This document shows positions 22,908 through 34,954 of a stretch of 64,000 nucleotides of DNA, one piece after another (within the stretch, counting starts at the first letter, position 1; every line of letters begins with the position of its first letter). The stretch is from Bisporella sp. PMI_857 (Eukaryota > Ascomycota > Leotiomycetes > Helotiales > Helotiaceae): assembly GCA_021307315.1 (NCBI GenBank), contig JAJSPD010000001.1, positions 62,001 through 126,000 of the forward strand, read 5' to 3'. Under the pieces are notes generated by a model. The model was not told where the DNA came from. It did no database searches and saw only the letters and a list, made by a program, of their open reading frames with translations. The position numbers and the translations under genes are program-made.

Positions 22908-23772
22908 TGCTGGGAATGAAACCCCGTGTAGCAGAGAAGCTTATAGCAGACAGAAGGAGCTTGAATGTGACTGAAGCATACGGTACCAGTGATTAGCAGA
23001 CTAAAATAGGAGTAAAGCCTCGGAGATTAACAGGATATAGAGTTGCTTGTAGGATACAAGTATAAGAAGGCACGTGTAGAAAAGCGAACATAAACTGTAA
23101 ATAAAACAAGGCAAGTCACTTCATGATTCGATTCTGAAATGTTGCTCTTGGTGGAATGGATGGAAGTTGAGGTAAGCATTTTTTCTCCACACTTCTCCAC
23201 ATAAAAGCTGGAGGGATTAAATGTCTGGGCGCGTCCCCATAGGCATCACTGCGCCTGACAAGGTAGAGTGGGAGCACTGAGAGCGCGAGAGATGCCATGA
23301 GGAAGAGTCACTAAACATTTTATGAACGTCTTGACCCTTTCGATTCTTTTGATTTGTAAAAGTCGCTGATCTAATGTCCACGTCTACCTTGACCACGCGC
23401 GGCCAGAGGTAATCCGTCCAAAATCGGTACTAATCCTAGATCACCTTATTCCATCTCGTGACCTACCCCATCTGACTTATAGTGAATACTCCAGGTCTAT
23501 TCTGTCTTAAACCACTGTATCGCCACCCAAAGTCTCGGATCTTTTCTCTGTGCTCACAGTGAGCTGCTATGCAAATTGCCGTAGGTGTGACTCTCCGTAA
23601 AGCTCTGGATCAGCCATATAGAACATATATGTTCGAAGATCACATACCCCTTCCAAAGGTAACTTTGTTTACGGCATATAGTAGATCCAATGACAAAGCA
23701 TGTTGTTTTGTGATGGATCCAATACGGAGTCGATTAGTCGTAATTATGCTTCGTTTTCCCACCAAACACTAT
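22908..23772. other. Intergenic between the checkpoint kinase and HCNGP
   Basis: About 865 bases holding the kinase promoter and the HCNGP 3' UTR. No further gene seen. Confidence 0.55.
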
Positions 23773-24702
23773 TCAACTTTCAAACCTGGTCTTTCTCTTC
23801 ACGCCTTGGACGTGTGGCGAGTTTGACCGTCCCCTATCTAAGCCAGCCATGATCCTCTCCGAGGCACTTAGCTGTCCATTCCTCACACTTCCGTTCTTGG
23901 ATGAGTCCGCAGTCGACGTAGCAGGGACAAAATCTAAGGCGGTTCGCTTCTCTCTAGATTTCTCATCCTCCCGCTTCTTCAGTATAGCCTTTTGGCTTTT
24001 GGCCAATTCTTCCTTATATGCTGCTTCTGGGAAAACGGCTGGATCCCAAAGATCTTTAGATAGTGTTGTAGAATATTCACCGACTTCATCAATGTCTGCA
24101 AAGTCCATGAGCTTCTGCATTAGACTCGGATTTTTGAGCGCTGCCGACTTAGATAATTTCTCATTGAAATGTACACCCTGTTTTTTGAGTTCCATAAAGT
24201 GTTTAAATTTGGCGTTCGTGTTGGCGACGGGTGATCCTGGAGGTGATGGTGGTATGTTGTAATTTGGTAGCGATGGTAGCGTTAGATCTCGTACAGTTGT
24301 GCGCTCAGCAGAATACGGTGATTGCATAATGCCATCTTCGTTTACCTGAGGAAAAGGCGTGTCTGCGATGCCTTCTGTAGGCATAACTGGTCCTAGTACT
24401 GGCCCTCCAAGTGGCTTGGTGTTCAGGTTCTCGTAAGTTGCAGCAGGAATACCCGCATCACTCTGGCTTTCTGTTTTTGCAAGTGGAATACCATCTAGAC
24501 TAGAATTCCCAAGCTTTTTGGCTATGCCATTGGTACCGTTCGTTTTTGTTCTTGACGAATTCTGAGCAACTGCCTATCAAATTATGTTAGTGAGCTTCAG
24601 GCAGAAATAGAATTGAACATCAACAACGTTAGGTATACTTACACGTTCTTCATCCTGTGGCAAGTCCTCCTCATCGCTGCTGCCATAATTAACTAATGCC
24701 AT
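23773..24702 (-). CDS. HCNGP / SAP30BP family protein
   Basis: Nuclear protein family; the human member SAP30BP binds the splicing factor RBM17 and was first linked to SAP30 repression. Exons on the minus strand: 24702-24643 and 24573-23773 (286 residues). The N-terminus MALVNYGSSDEED is the family's acidic start. The HCNGP core is visible in the middle: NTNAKFKHFMELKKQGVHFN, KNPSLMQKLMDFADIDEVGEYST, then LWDPAVFPEAAYKEELAKSQ. A basic tail ends KRKTRFES. Start is secure from the conserved N-terminus. Divergent from proteasome beta7 over only 217 bp. Confidence 0.9.
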
Positions 24703-24919
24703 ATCGTAATGTTACCTGTCAATCCCAGTCATCAAGTGGCTCGAAAAGTTGTACACTAGATTTCAGCCTCATCGGTAAGGCTGCCCGAACCCAGGGTACG
24801 CGGTCGAGCTTGCCTAAGCTCTCCATACCTTCACCATCGCCATACAATTTCATTCGAAGATAACCTGAGTTTTCTTACAACTCCACGAATCTCACTTACT
24901 CGTATCATTCCTCTGCAAC
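24703..24919. promoter_or_regulatory. Divergent promoter HCNGP / proteasome beta7
   Basis: 217 bp between start codons serve a splicing-related gene and a proteasome gene. No proteasome-associated control element (GGTGGCAAA type) is evident to me. Confidence 0.5.
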
Positions 24920-25890
24920 ATGAATCACCTTCCACAAGCATGGGGCCGTGTATGTTTTACACTGAAATGTGTCTACTGCAATACTGACAGCTATTGTAGC
25001 CCAGAGATGATGTCTACGGACCCTACGATCACTCGTATCTGCAGAATAATGGGCCAAGTCAACACACTCAACAACCTATTGTCACTGGTACTTCCGTTAT
25101 AGCTCTCAAGTTCAAGGACGGGGTTGTGATTGCGGCAGATAACTTAGGTATGGAGCCAGCGAGTCTAGCTCTATAGAAACTGACATTTAACAGCTTCATA
25201 TGGCTCCCTCGCACGATTCACCGATGTCAAACGTCTTCGTACCTTTGCTGATACCTCCGTCATTGGATTTGGTGGGGACGTTTCAGACATGCAATATCTA
25301 GATCGGCTGCTTAAAGCACTCGACACTGAAGAAGCCTACAGCACATCTGGCCACACCCTCAACGCACACAATCTCCACACCTACCTTGCCAAAGTCTTAT
25401 ACAAACGCCGCTCGGATTTCAATCCCTTGTGGAACCAAGTTCTTGTGGCGGGTCTGGATGGGGAGGGTAAGCCATTCTTAGCCAGTGCGGATTTACTTGG
25501 CACCACGTTCAGTGCACCAAGTTTGGCGACTGGATTCGGTGCGCACCTAGCTCAGCCTCTGTTGAGAAAGGTCGCGTTCGATGAGGAGGCCGCAGCAAAG
25601 TTGACGAAGGAAGAAGCCGTAGAGGCGGTTAAGGAGAGCATGAAGGTCCTCTTTTATCGAGACGCGCGAAGTTTGGACAAGTACTCGATTGCTGTTGTCA
25701 CGAAAGAAGGTATTGAACTGAAAGAAGACGAGAAGTTGGAAAAGCAGAGCTGGGCATTGTAAGTTTTCTTTCCATTCCCAAAAGCCATTTGCCCAATCTG
25801 GTTCTTGAATATTTTAGGCAGATGTTTGCTGACACATAATCCTTCGGTAGCGCGGATCAAATTCGTGGTTACGGAACACAAGTCAACTAA
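24920..25890 (+). CDS. Proteasome subunit beta type-4 (beta7, Pre4-like)
   Basis: Non-catalytic beta7 subunit of the 20S core particle. Exons 24920-24949, 25000-25147, 25194-25758, 25851-25890 (783 nt, 260 residues). The short propeptide ends at the conserved [16 protein letters not shown], as in yeast Pre4, so no active-site threonine is expected. The beta fold then reads [17 protein letters not shown] and [24 protein letters not shown]. The last exon supplies [13 protein letters not shown]; its acceptor (TAG before CGCGG, 25850) was chosen over an upstream one because it keeps the frame and gives a plausible tail. Confidence 0.93.
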
Positions 25891-26376
25891 ACACAACTTC
25901 CAGCACTTATGTAGATGTACTATTAGATCATGAACTTTACATGAATACAGAAGATTCCAACTGGCAATACATATCGTATTTCAGGATCCGTGACAAGCGG
26001 AATGAGAGTTAAAAGTGATTCTTATGTGACGAAACAGTCTCCTTATGAAAGTAGGACGAGCTCATTTTTAGGAGCATGTGATGGATGTCTATGACTAGAG
26101 GCGAGCGGGCAAAAGAGTTTGGTGTCTGAGCATAATTACTACCACTAGAATTTCCTAACAAGGTAAACCACTTCACAAGTCGTGTCAAAGATTAAGCGAA
26201 ACTGAGATGTATCCTCTAAGTTTGAATACATATACATGTGTATTACCTCCCGGGATCTCATGGAAGGTATATCTATTCCGATACTAACTCCCCGGTATGC
26301 AATCGCCTTTTATGGTTCTCATCTCTATCCTAAATGTCTACAACAGGGCATTAATCCGGCGCTTTTCTCCAGACTT
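25891..26376. other. Intergenic, convergent ends of beta7 and Fun30
   Basis: About 490 bases; no gene or repeat recognised. Confidence 0.55.
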
Positions 26377-29300
26377 TCAGACAAGCATTTCAATACCATC
26401 ATCAACTTTGGTAGCCTTGTTCTTCCCCGGACCTTTTGTCACCATATCTAGAATGCTGGACTTCTTTCTCTGGAGACTGATTTTGCCGGCGGTGGCCTTC
26501 GCCTTAGCAGATTCTTTAGGGCTGGCCTCAACTTTGGCCTTCATATCATCGCCGCCATTCACTTCGCTCAAGCCAGTTCCTTCCAGCAACATCCTTGAAA
26601 TAGCCTTCTCGCCGGCTTCCTCCCGTGCCTTCTCATCATCGCCTGCAACTCGGTCATCCAATTCAAGCTTGCTTTGGCCTAAAGCGTAAATCTGTTCCTC
26701 GATAGTGCCACGGGTGACGAGGCGAATCACCTCTACATTGCGCGTCTGGCCAACACGGTGAGCTCTGTTTTCGGCTTGACGGTCATCCTGTGGATTGAAG
26801 GAGCCATCGAAGATGATGACCTTGTTCGCGTACATTAGGTTGATACCAGTACCACCAGCCTTAGTAGTTAGTAGAAAAGCGGTAATGCTTTCATCATCAC
26901 GGAAAGTATCGATCAAGGACTGCCGTTCATCGATCTTGGTGCTGCCATCAATGCGAGTGTAAGAAATATATGAAGAATTGAGAACTGCTTCAAGGATGTC
27001 TAGCACAAGCGAAAACTGCGAGAAGATTAACACTCGATCACCATTCTCCTTGTACTCCTTGACAAGCTTAACCATTGACTCTACCTTACCAGAATCTAGC
27101 CAGGCAAGATCAGGTATGTCGAATGAGGAAATGCAAGGATAAGTTATGCACCATCCGTGAAGCCAGAAATCTGAGGCATTACGCATCTCCTCAATGAGAT
27201 GGACTCGTTTGGCCGAAGCAGGAAAGTGGACGGGCTCCTTCTTGCGAAGAATGTCTGCCATCTTTTCAATCTTCTCCCTGGTAAAGTGGCGACGGAAGAG
27301 CAGTGGGTGGATGGAGGCTTTTCGCAATTGCATGAGAGGGTTATTTTCATCGGTTTTGGGCACCTTGCCTCCTTCAACTCTCAGTTTTGCTCGTTCACGT
27401 GCCTGATCAAGATGTCCATCGTATATGGCCTTCTGCGATGTATGCAATGAGCAATACTCTACCCGACAGGTCTTCACTGGCAAATGCTTTAGGACTTGTG
27501 CCTTCTTTCGCCGGAGGACGAACGGGGTGAGCATAGACCTTGCTCGAGCAATTCTTTGAGCCGAAAGGAGGGCGGCATGATCGGCGTCGCGAGTTGTTGC
27601 TTTGGCCTTGAAAATATAGCTCAAATCCTCTTGTCGTTCCCTGAAAACATCTGGAAGAATGAATGCCAAAAGAGCAGCCAGTTCTTGTAGATTGTTTTGC
27701 AGGGGCGTTCCAGTTAATAAAAGCTTAAATTTAGCAGGTATTCTCACAAGCCCTTGATATCTTTGGGAGTTAAGATTCTTAAGATAATGCCCCTCATCAA
27801 AGACGACGACCTATGTACCATTAGTATATAAACACAGCTTTAGATATATAAGGAGCAACTTACGTCTGGATTCAGTCGTCTCATGAACTTATTATCGTCT
27901 TTCTTTGCAGCGAGATCATAGGTAGTCACAATAACATTGATAGTGCCCCGCCTTTCAAGAATGCTTTCACCCATCTCGAATCTTTCTTTCTGTGCACCGT
28001 AGTAAGGCTCAACGACGACGTCAGGGGAGAACTTTGGAAATTCTCTCAGCCAATTTTCAAGCGTGGATCCTGGGACGATGATGAGGTGAGGACCAGGATG
28101 TCCTGTCTCAATAAGATGCGACAGGAAAGAAATAACTTGACATGTCTTTCCAAGACCCATCTCATCGGCCAATATCCCGCTCAGCTCATGACGATACATC
28201 AAAGCTAGCCAGTTTAGGCCCACAACCTGATAGTCCTTCAACACACAATCATCAGCCATCATGGCGGGTTTCTTTAAGAAAGCTACGGTGGCCCTTCTTC
28301 TATGGGTAGAAACAATCTTGACATCGTCATCTGCCGCATCACCGCTGAGAGATACAGCCGCGCTACTTGGTGTCCCGATTCCAGAATCACGTTGAGACTC
28401 TACTTCATCTTCGAGAGAAGTCATTTCAAGCTCTCCACATTTCGCAGAACCAAATACATCAAAACCCCATTTACCCATCTCATCAGCTAGAGGCTTTCCG
28501 AGCTTCTCACAAGTGCCAACTAGTTGATCGATAGCTTCGTAGCCATTAAACATATCCACAGCAGTGTCCACAATCTTGTCACCAATAGGAGCTCTAGCAC
28601 TCTTTTTGCCACTTTTCAGTGTCGCTGGGTTAACGACAGCTCTAGCTGCTTCCAGATTTCTGAAAGGTCGTGCAGCAATCATCAGATCTGCATTCGCTTG
28701 GGTGATGTTTGTTAACTCAATGAGCTCTGATGGCGTGCATATGTTGAGATATTTCAGAACTCTGCCACCAAGTTCGGGATCTTCTTCTGAAGCTGAAGCA
28801 ACCCCAGAATCATCGGAATCATAGTCGTGTACTGAAACAGCGGGTGAAGAATGCGGTTTGAGAGGAGTAGGAGGCGCAACAGGTGACGATGGATGCCTCC
28901 GGCCCTGCATGAGCTTTCTTTTCGGTTTTGGAGGAGTGGCAAGAGGCTGTTTAGCGGCTGCTGCTTGAGTAGAAGAATATCTATCCTTGATGGATACAAT
29001 AGGTGCGTTGAGGCCTCGTCTCATATCGGGCTGCAACTTCTTAGCAGGCTCCGAAGTTTCAAACTCATCATCAGATATAACTATATTCCTAGCAGCAGGT
29101 TCGGGTCCACCAGAGAGCAATAGCACTGCATCATCAATTGAGCCTCTACTTGTCATAAGGGCATCCCGAGCAGCTAGAATCGTAACATGAGGAAATATTT
29201 GTCGAACTCTCATAATGTTGTCTTTCACTACACCACTGAATGAATCGAGCGACACATCTTGTATTGCTTTTGCTCTCTCTGGCTTATGTTGCAAGTGTGG

Positions 29301-30029
29301 TTTCCTCGTTGTGCCATAGCCCATTGACATGGAATCTGAAGAAGTTCTAGTTTTAGCAACAAGATCAAAGTTTGTTGTGGGCTTATATGACGAGTTTCCA
29401 ACAATCTGTTGAAACTTGGCATTTCCAGCACCGATCGCTCCATTTGTAGATCCAAAAGAGCTCCCACCGTGAGCTCTAGGAAGGAATGTTGAGGGCTTGA
29501 TGTTTGCTTTGTCATTGTCATCATCGTCTGAACTTCCTCCCTTGTATTTTGGTCCAAAGTCCTCGTCGTCGTCAATAGTAATATACTTTGGCTGTGTAAA
29601 TTTCGCAGCGACTGGAGGTCTAAATGTTGTTCCGGCTGGGGCCATGCTCATTGCTAAATTTGCTCGTGGTTTAACCGGCACGGGAGAGCCATTATAAGCG
29701 CCGCGAATAGGTGAATCGATCCTAGGTTGAAAAGGTGAAGAAGCTGGGACCTGAACCACAGACTGAGGAGCTGGGCTAGAACTTGTGTGAAAGGGGTGTA
29801 CTGATCTGTCGAGAATCTGAGTTGGCTGGGTTTCATAGGCGTGTCTAGCATTCGAAGGTGTGTCGGGCACATAATCCCCGAATAATTCGTCTCCATCATC
29901 AGCACCAGAGTCGTAGGCGGCACCTGCGCTCGTAGCAGTGTAACCATTCAAGGTGCGCTGCCTCTTCACAGCTGGAGAATCTGATATTTCTTTTGAAAAA
30001 GTGGTCGAACTCGGGTTGAGATGAGCCAT
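26377..30029 (-). CDS. SNF2-family chromatin remodeller Fun30/SMARCAD1 (Fft-like)
   Basis: ATP-dependent nucleosome remodeller acting in heterochromatin and DNA end resection. Two exons on the minus strand, 30029-27864 and 27810-26377 (1199 residues); the reading frame extends to a GTG at 30032 but the ATG at 30029 is the likely start. The N-terminal half is disordered with an acidic patch (ITIDDDEDFGP) and one CUE-like helical module (MRVRQIFPHVTILAARDAL, about 270-308). The SNF2 ATPase has Walker A DEMGLGKT, DEGH box (727-730, spanning the only intron's 3' side), LTGTPLQNN, and the helicase C motif with TKAGGTGINL and DRQAENRAHRVGQ. Motifs are intact. The C-terminus is Lys/Ala-rich. Divergent from VMA21. 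Confidence 0.95.
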
Positions 30030-30495
30030 CACAGCGGAACGGGATTTGGTGTGATAAGGTGTGAGAGTTAAGGAACTCTATCGGCTGGGCCGATAAGAAC
30101 AAGAATGAGAATAAGAAAGACTGGCGTATATATATTAGTGCGAATAAAGCGTCAAAGTGACGTCTCCAAAACGGCCTCAGTATCCCACTTTCTAGAATTC
30201 TACCGTCTCTGGGGGTTCTTCTCCTTACGCTGAAAGGAAAACGATAGAGATTGGTACAGGAATACCTCCAAGGAAACTGACAGCTGCTGAGGCAACACCA
30301 ATATGGAGTCTTCCCCAGGAAAGGGTGCAGGTTGTTGTTGGCCAAATGGGGCTCAGCGGCTACACGCCTAAAAAAAATATAGTGATTCACACGCGTGCTT
30401 AGTTCGCGACATCCTTGTCAGTCTCGCGCTATCATTCATTCACCAGACTGCACAGCAGCCTCATTTGCACCAACCACAGCTACGACAAAGACAAT
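30030..30495. promoter_or_regulatory. Divergent promoter Fun30 / VMA21
   Basis: 466 bp between starts. Contains ACGCGT at 30391-30396 and a TATATATA stretch near 30127. Assignment of either element to one gene is not possible from sequence alone. Confidence 0.45.
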
Positions 30496-30927
30496 ATGGC
30501 AACACGAAGAAATGTAGCAAGTGAGAAGACTGCTCTAGAGAAGAACGATGCCCATGCTCCTGTAAGCAAGAGCGATATCACACCTGCCGTTCCTGCGTGA
30601 GCCTCCCGGATTCTTCTGGTCACATGAGTTCGCATTAATGAGATAATCCTAGGCATGTGATCTATAAGCTACTAGGCTTTACTCTTGCTATGGCAGTCGT
30701 TCCCATTACCTCTTACTTCCTCACTCTCAATTCCATCTTTGGTGGTATGTGCTGTCCCAGCTCAGCTCGTTGGAGAATACTGACCATACACAGGCAATTC
30801 AACATGGGCTGGTGCTACAGCAGCTCTCATGGCGAATGTTGTTTTAATAGGCTATATTATTGTTGCCATGAAAGAGGATGACAGTGAGCCTACCAAGGCA
30901 GCTGAGAAATCACGGAAAGATTTGTAA
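30496..30927 (+). CDS. V-ATPase assembly factor VMA21
   Basis: ER membrane chaperone for assembly of the V0 sector of the vacuolar proton ATPase. Exons 30496-30596, 30653-30744, 30794-30927 (327 nt, 108 residues). A polar N-terminal tail is followed by two transmembrane helices: VIYKLLGFTLAMAVVPITSY and, after the short luminal loop NSTWAG, ATAALMANVVLIGYIIVAM. The C-terminus ends RKDL, with Lys at -3 and Arg at -4, close to the dilysine retrieval signal of yeast Vma21. Each exon is phase-matched and the short length is typical. Confidence 0.93.
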
Positions 30928-31357
30928 TGTAGATGGGACTTGTCAAAGTTACTAGGGAGAAATCTTCAAGAAGAGCAAGGTTGCAAACGGTGGTGTGAAA
31001 TTGGTTGATTAGGTTTATAAATACCTCTGCAGCAACCACATCACATTGTGAGCTTCTGAAAAATTACCTTGTAGGTAAGTTACTGCAATCTTGAGCGTAC
31101 CCTTATCTCAGAACGATCCTGTATTCATTGCACTGACCCGTGTCCCCCCCCTGTTGGGAGTCTCGGAACTCCATATATGAGAATCTACCGCAAACACAGA
31201 CACATCCAAAACGCCTCCCTATCCTTAAATTATATCCCATGAATCCTCATGAGAAGCCAGCGTCATAAACTTCATTAAACCATTTTGCACTTCTGCAATT
31301 TCTAGTAGAACCTCCACCTCTAGGCCTCGATAAGGTGTGCTCATAGAGAGCAGTTGC
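30928..31357. other. Intergenic, convergent ends of VMA21 and the DUF2406 protein
   Basis: About 430 bases; no feature recognised. Confidence 0.55.
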
Positions 31358-33039
31358 TTAGGAACTTCTGCTAAATCTCTTTCCAAACCAACTTTTACGC
31401 TTCTCTCCTGGAGTCGGTCGTACTGCTGGTGGGGGTCCTCCGTTTGAAGCCGAAGCTCCTAGTCGAATTGGTGGTTTCGCGCCTGAAGCTTCTTTCCGCG
31501 GAACTGGAGGAGGCCCGTAATTCTGCTGCCCATAATTTTGTTGTCCGTAATTTTGTTGTCCGTAATTCTGTTGCCCATAGCTCTGTTGTCCATAATTTCG
31601 AGAGCTGTACTGTTCACTAATACCACTTCCAGGCGGCTGGAATGACGGGCTGCCGCCAAATCCACTGAATCCATATGTCTCGGGTTGGTCTTTGTGAGGC
31701 AGCGTCGCTATCCTATCTACTGATGAATTCTCGCTACTAGGATCGGTCAGATAGCCAGCGGGATCCGGTATGCTTCCTGACGCCGTGGTTACTGTCTCAT
31801 AGGAATGCTGATTTCCTGGGGCTGGATATACACCCTGCCCACCATTGAAGCGAGGTTCAGACGCTGTTCGTGGGTAACGTGCACGATTAGGAAGATAACC
31901 ATTGCTTGGTCCCACACTATCGCCAGTGTTGTAATAACTATCAGGTCTGGCCATCACGTTTGATCTACCATCAATGTAGCTTTCAGGTCGATATGACTGA
32001 GAGCGACCTCCCCCATAGTAGCCGTTTGGAGGATACCTAGGTCTTTCTTCAGTACCTATATAGCCTATGTTAGCAGATCATCCCATACTCTTCGTCCCTC
32101 TGCTTCGAGATCAGGACCACACCAAGAGCGTAGTCAAGCCGCTAAACAGGTGTGATCTGTCTTTTCAGTTATCTCGATCACGACCTTTGGCAGCCCAACA
32201 TACCGCGCAGCCAGTTTTTCACGTAACGCGTCCGCGGTTTGGACAATATTGTCCTTCTAATTCTGAGCCAGGCTCCAAAGGACAAATGGGGAAAGCAGAG
32301 AAAACATTCATTAATAGATATGAAAGACATACTTGCAAAGTAACTGCTCCGACGATTGAATTGTGATTGTGCATCGGTCGAATCTGTTCCTATTGAGATA
32401 TTAGATGTCCGCTGAGGATAGAATGGCGTCAGGAGTCTAACCGCTGCGGATATGGATTGATTTCCTTGAGTAATTGCCATCTATGGCTTCCTCAAAAGCC
32501 CGTATTGTATCCAGAGGTCTTTCCCACCGACTGCGTGTTGGATTTGAACGATCCGGATCGGCTGCGACGGGGCATGTAAGCTTCCAATCGTAGTTTGGAA
32601 TACGGCCGCACGTACCTATTGGATTTCCATTCTTATCGTAATGTTGAAGATCCCGGATGGAAGGCAATTTATTTTCTTGCTTTGCAACCTCCGCTATAGA
32701 ATGTCAATATATTTTGATGGGTGAATTATCCCTAGCCAGCTATGTATTGTACTTACAAGGCTCGGCCTCATTTATTGCTAATGAGGGATCTGCTTTGGAA
32801 GTAAGTCGTCGCGCTTGCTTCTCCTCATGAGTCTCATGTAGGTCGATTTTCGCGGCGGCGCCAGAACTCTTATGCGAATGCTTTGAGCTAAAACTGAAGG
32901 ACGTCTATTGATATTAGCCTCCGTATGTTGACCGATTTGCGAGGGCTTTAGATACCTTTGTTCGGTGCTGCGTAGGTCGTTGCTGAGGGCCTGGCGGTGT
33001 GGGGAGTGGGTGATTATTTGCTGACATCGTCGCAGACAT
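31358..33039 (-). CDS. DUF2406 family protein
   Basis: Fungus-specific family of unknown function. Exons on the minus strand: 33039-32956, 32904-32757, 32693-32616, 32561-32442, 32389-32333, 32055-31358 (1185 nt, 394 residues). The conserved region lies in exons 2-4: SFSFSSKHSHKSSGAAAKID, HETHEEKQARRLTSKADPS, LPSIRDLQHYDKNGNPI, DPDRSNPTRSRWERPLDTIR and FEEAIDGNY. The C-terminal half is disordered, Tyr/Gly/Gln/Pro-rich, with five tandem copies of a QQNYG-type pentapeptide and a very basic tail (KRKSWFGKRFSRSS). No membrane segment or signal peptide. The family name is from memory of its conserved block and carries no functional meaning. Intron 5 (32056-32332) is unusually long at 277 nt. Confidence 0.82.
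31505..31595. repeat. 15-bp tandem repeat encoding YGQQN-type units
   Basis: About five to six degenerate 15-bp units in the last exon of the DUF2406 gene, on the plus strand of the form ttctgttgcccataa with T/C and G/T variation. In-frame, so copy changes add or remove whole pentapeptides. Confidence 0.85.
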
Positions 33040-34954
33040 AATATATCTATGATTAGGTATGTGGAAGTCGTTGGCACTTTTCGATTTTGACCAAAAGAAT
33101 GTTGCGCCTTATCGCAAGTGAAACCCGCTTGGCGCGAGGAGGCTGGTAAAGACGGATGAGGTGGTATCGAGACTTGAAGTCCTTCGTGTGTGTGTTGTGC
33201 TATGGTATTGTCAAAGGCTGGGTGGCGTCTATACAACCAAGTCGTGAATCAGACTCGCATTGGAGTTGACTACTGTCATTCGTACACAGCACACAGTAGC
33301 GGCTGCTAGTAAAAATGTTGGGTGACTGGATACGAGGCAACGAAGGGATGGCCGCTCCGGTTCCGAAGCAATACCTAGACTTAAGTAAGGCCAGCAATAT
33401 GCCAATTGAAGTGTACGGGTTATTTGTATGAGAGCGAGTGTGTCAAAGCAAAATATCTGATCATAAAAACGCGAGAAGGAGACTGACGACGGTGTTGGGG
33501 GAGGGGGGGAGAAGTGGGTGTTTCCTTCTTTTATTCTATCAAGTGGGAGCGCCGGAAGCCGCGTACCAAAAGTCAATTACTAGCCCAAGAGAAGACTGCT
33601 TCCTACTGGGTGCCGCGCAGCTTCAAGCTGGTTTAAGGCACATATCTCTACTTACATACGGTAGAAGTACGCAAGCTACTGTAGGCTATTACTAGTGTGC
33701 CTCCATGGTACCCATACGAACAGCTCAGTGCTGATTTACAGGTTCGGGTCCCTGTGTACGTAGGTTGTCACATATAGCTACGCTATTGTGGATCAGGGTT
33801 TGCAGTAGGGGCGATCATTCGCGCAAGGAGAGCGGAGTCACAACGTTTTCCCCATCCATGCTCCATTCGGTCCGGCAGTGTGGGAGACTGGCAGTAAGTA
33901 GGTTTATGGCGAAGGCGATAGTGACGTCGCGTCTTTTGGGGGGTTTTTTTTGGGTAAAACCTAGTGGTTTCCACAACAGCAACATGCTATGAAGATCAGG
34001 CTGATCATTGTCATCTTATGATGTGTCATGGAGCGCATATACAGTACACTAGTTATTTTTATTACCTTTTATTGTTGAGATCTCTGAAAACCTGAATACT
34101 CACCTTTACCTGTAGAAGCTCCCCCTGGCCCTTAGCATACTCGGGCACGACAGCGAGGCAACGATTTAGTCCATTGAGTGGCTAAACTCTTAAATATGCA
34201 GGATAGGAGGAATAGTTCGGTTACCAGTCAAATATGAAAATTGGTGGGTTGCACTATTCCGGAAAGTGTGTGCTTGACAACCTTGCTGAAAGGGTTGAGT
34301 TATATAAATCGTCCGGAGCTCGGAACCACTCGTACCCAGCCAGGGTTGAATATCCTGCTCTTAGGCAAACTATCTTAATGTATAGGTGCCTCATCGAGCT
34401 TATAATACGGACTTTAAAAGAATGGTGACCACGCCATAAACTAAATTGAACACATATGAAAACAGGTAAGGGACCGCCAAAACACCAAGGTTACTGGTCA
34501 CAATTGTAATAGCCACTAAATAAATCTCTTGGGGGAGGAATGCTAAAAAAGCGATATATAACTAAAGTTTAATCCAAACGCAGTTCTGAGAGAAGAATTG
34601 TTACACTCCCAAGCTGTGACGAGTCCCAATGGTCCAGATGGCCATCTCACAAAACATTACATCAAGTGCACACTCTGCACATGCCGTACGCCGTTTGTCA
34701 AAGTATTAGAAAGATATGGCCACGGTAATATTGCCTCTAGCGTATCGGCACCAATAGCTAACCATCTACGCACATTTGAAACTTTGACCTATTCAAGTAT
34801 CTTTCATATCGTGGAACGTTTTGGTTGGTATTTGCTTTATTTGGGACTACAAGCGATTCCGTGCTATGCTATCATCGCTGCCCCGTTACAGAGACCGAAT
34901 CTGGGCATAACCTCCATTCCATGCATCAAACTCCAAACCCGCCGTCCATGCACC
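33040..34954. other. Intergenic between the DUF2406 gene and eL33
   Basis: About 1.9 kb holding the DUF2406 promoter and the eL33 3' flank. It contains G-rich and G6T8 runs (33938-33951). The plus-strand frame 34598-35170 overlaps eL33 exons antisense and is not counted as a gene. No RNA gene or transposon recognised. Confidence 0.5.

Noticed and set aside
33738..33757. T-arm-like ACAGG-TTCGGGTC-CCTGT element suggesting a tRNA
   Set aside because: Loop is 8 nt rather than 7, and no matching acceptor, D or anticodon arms can be formed upstream.
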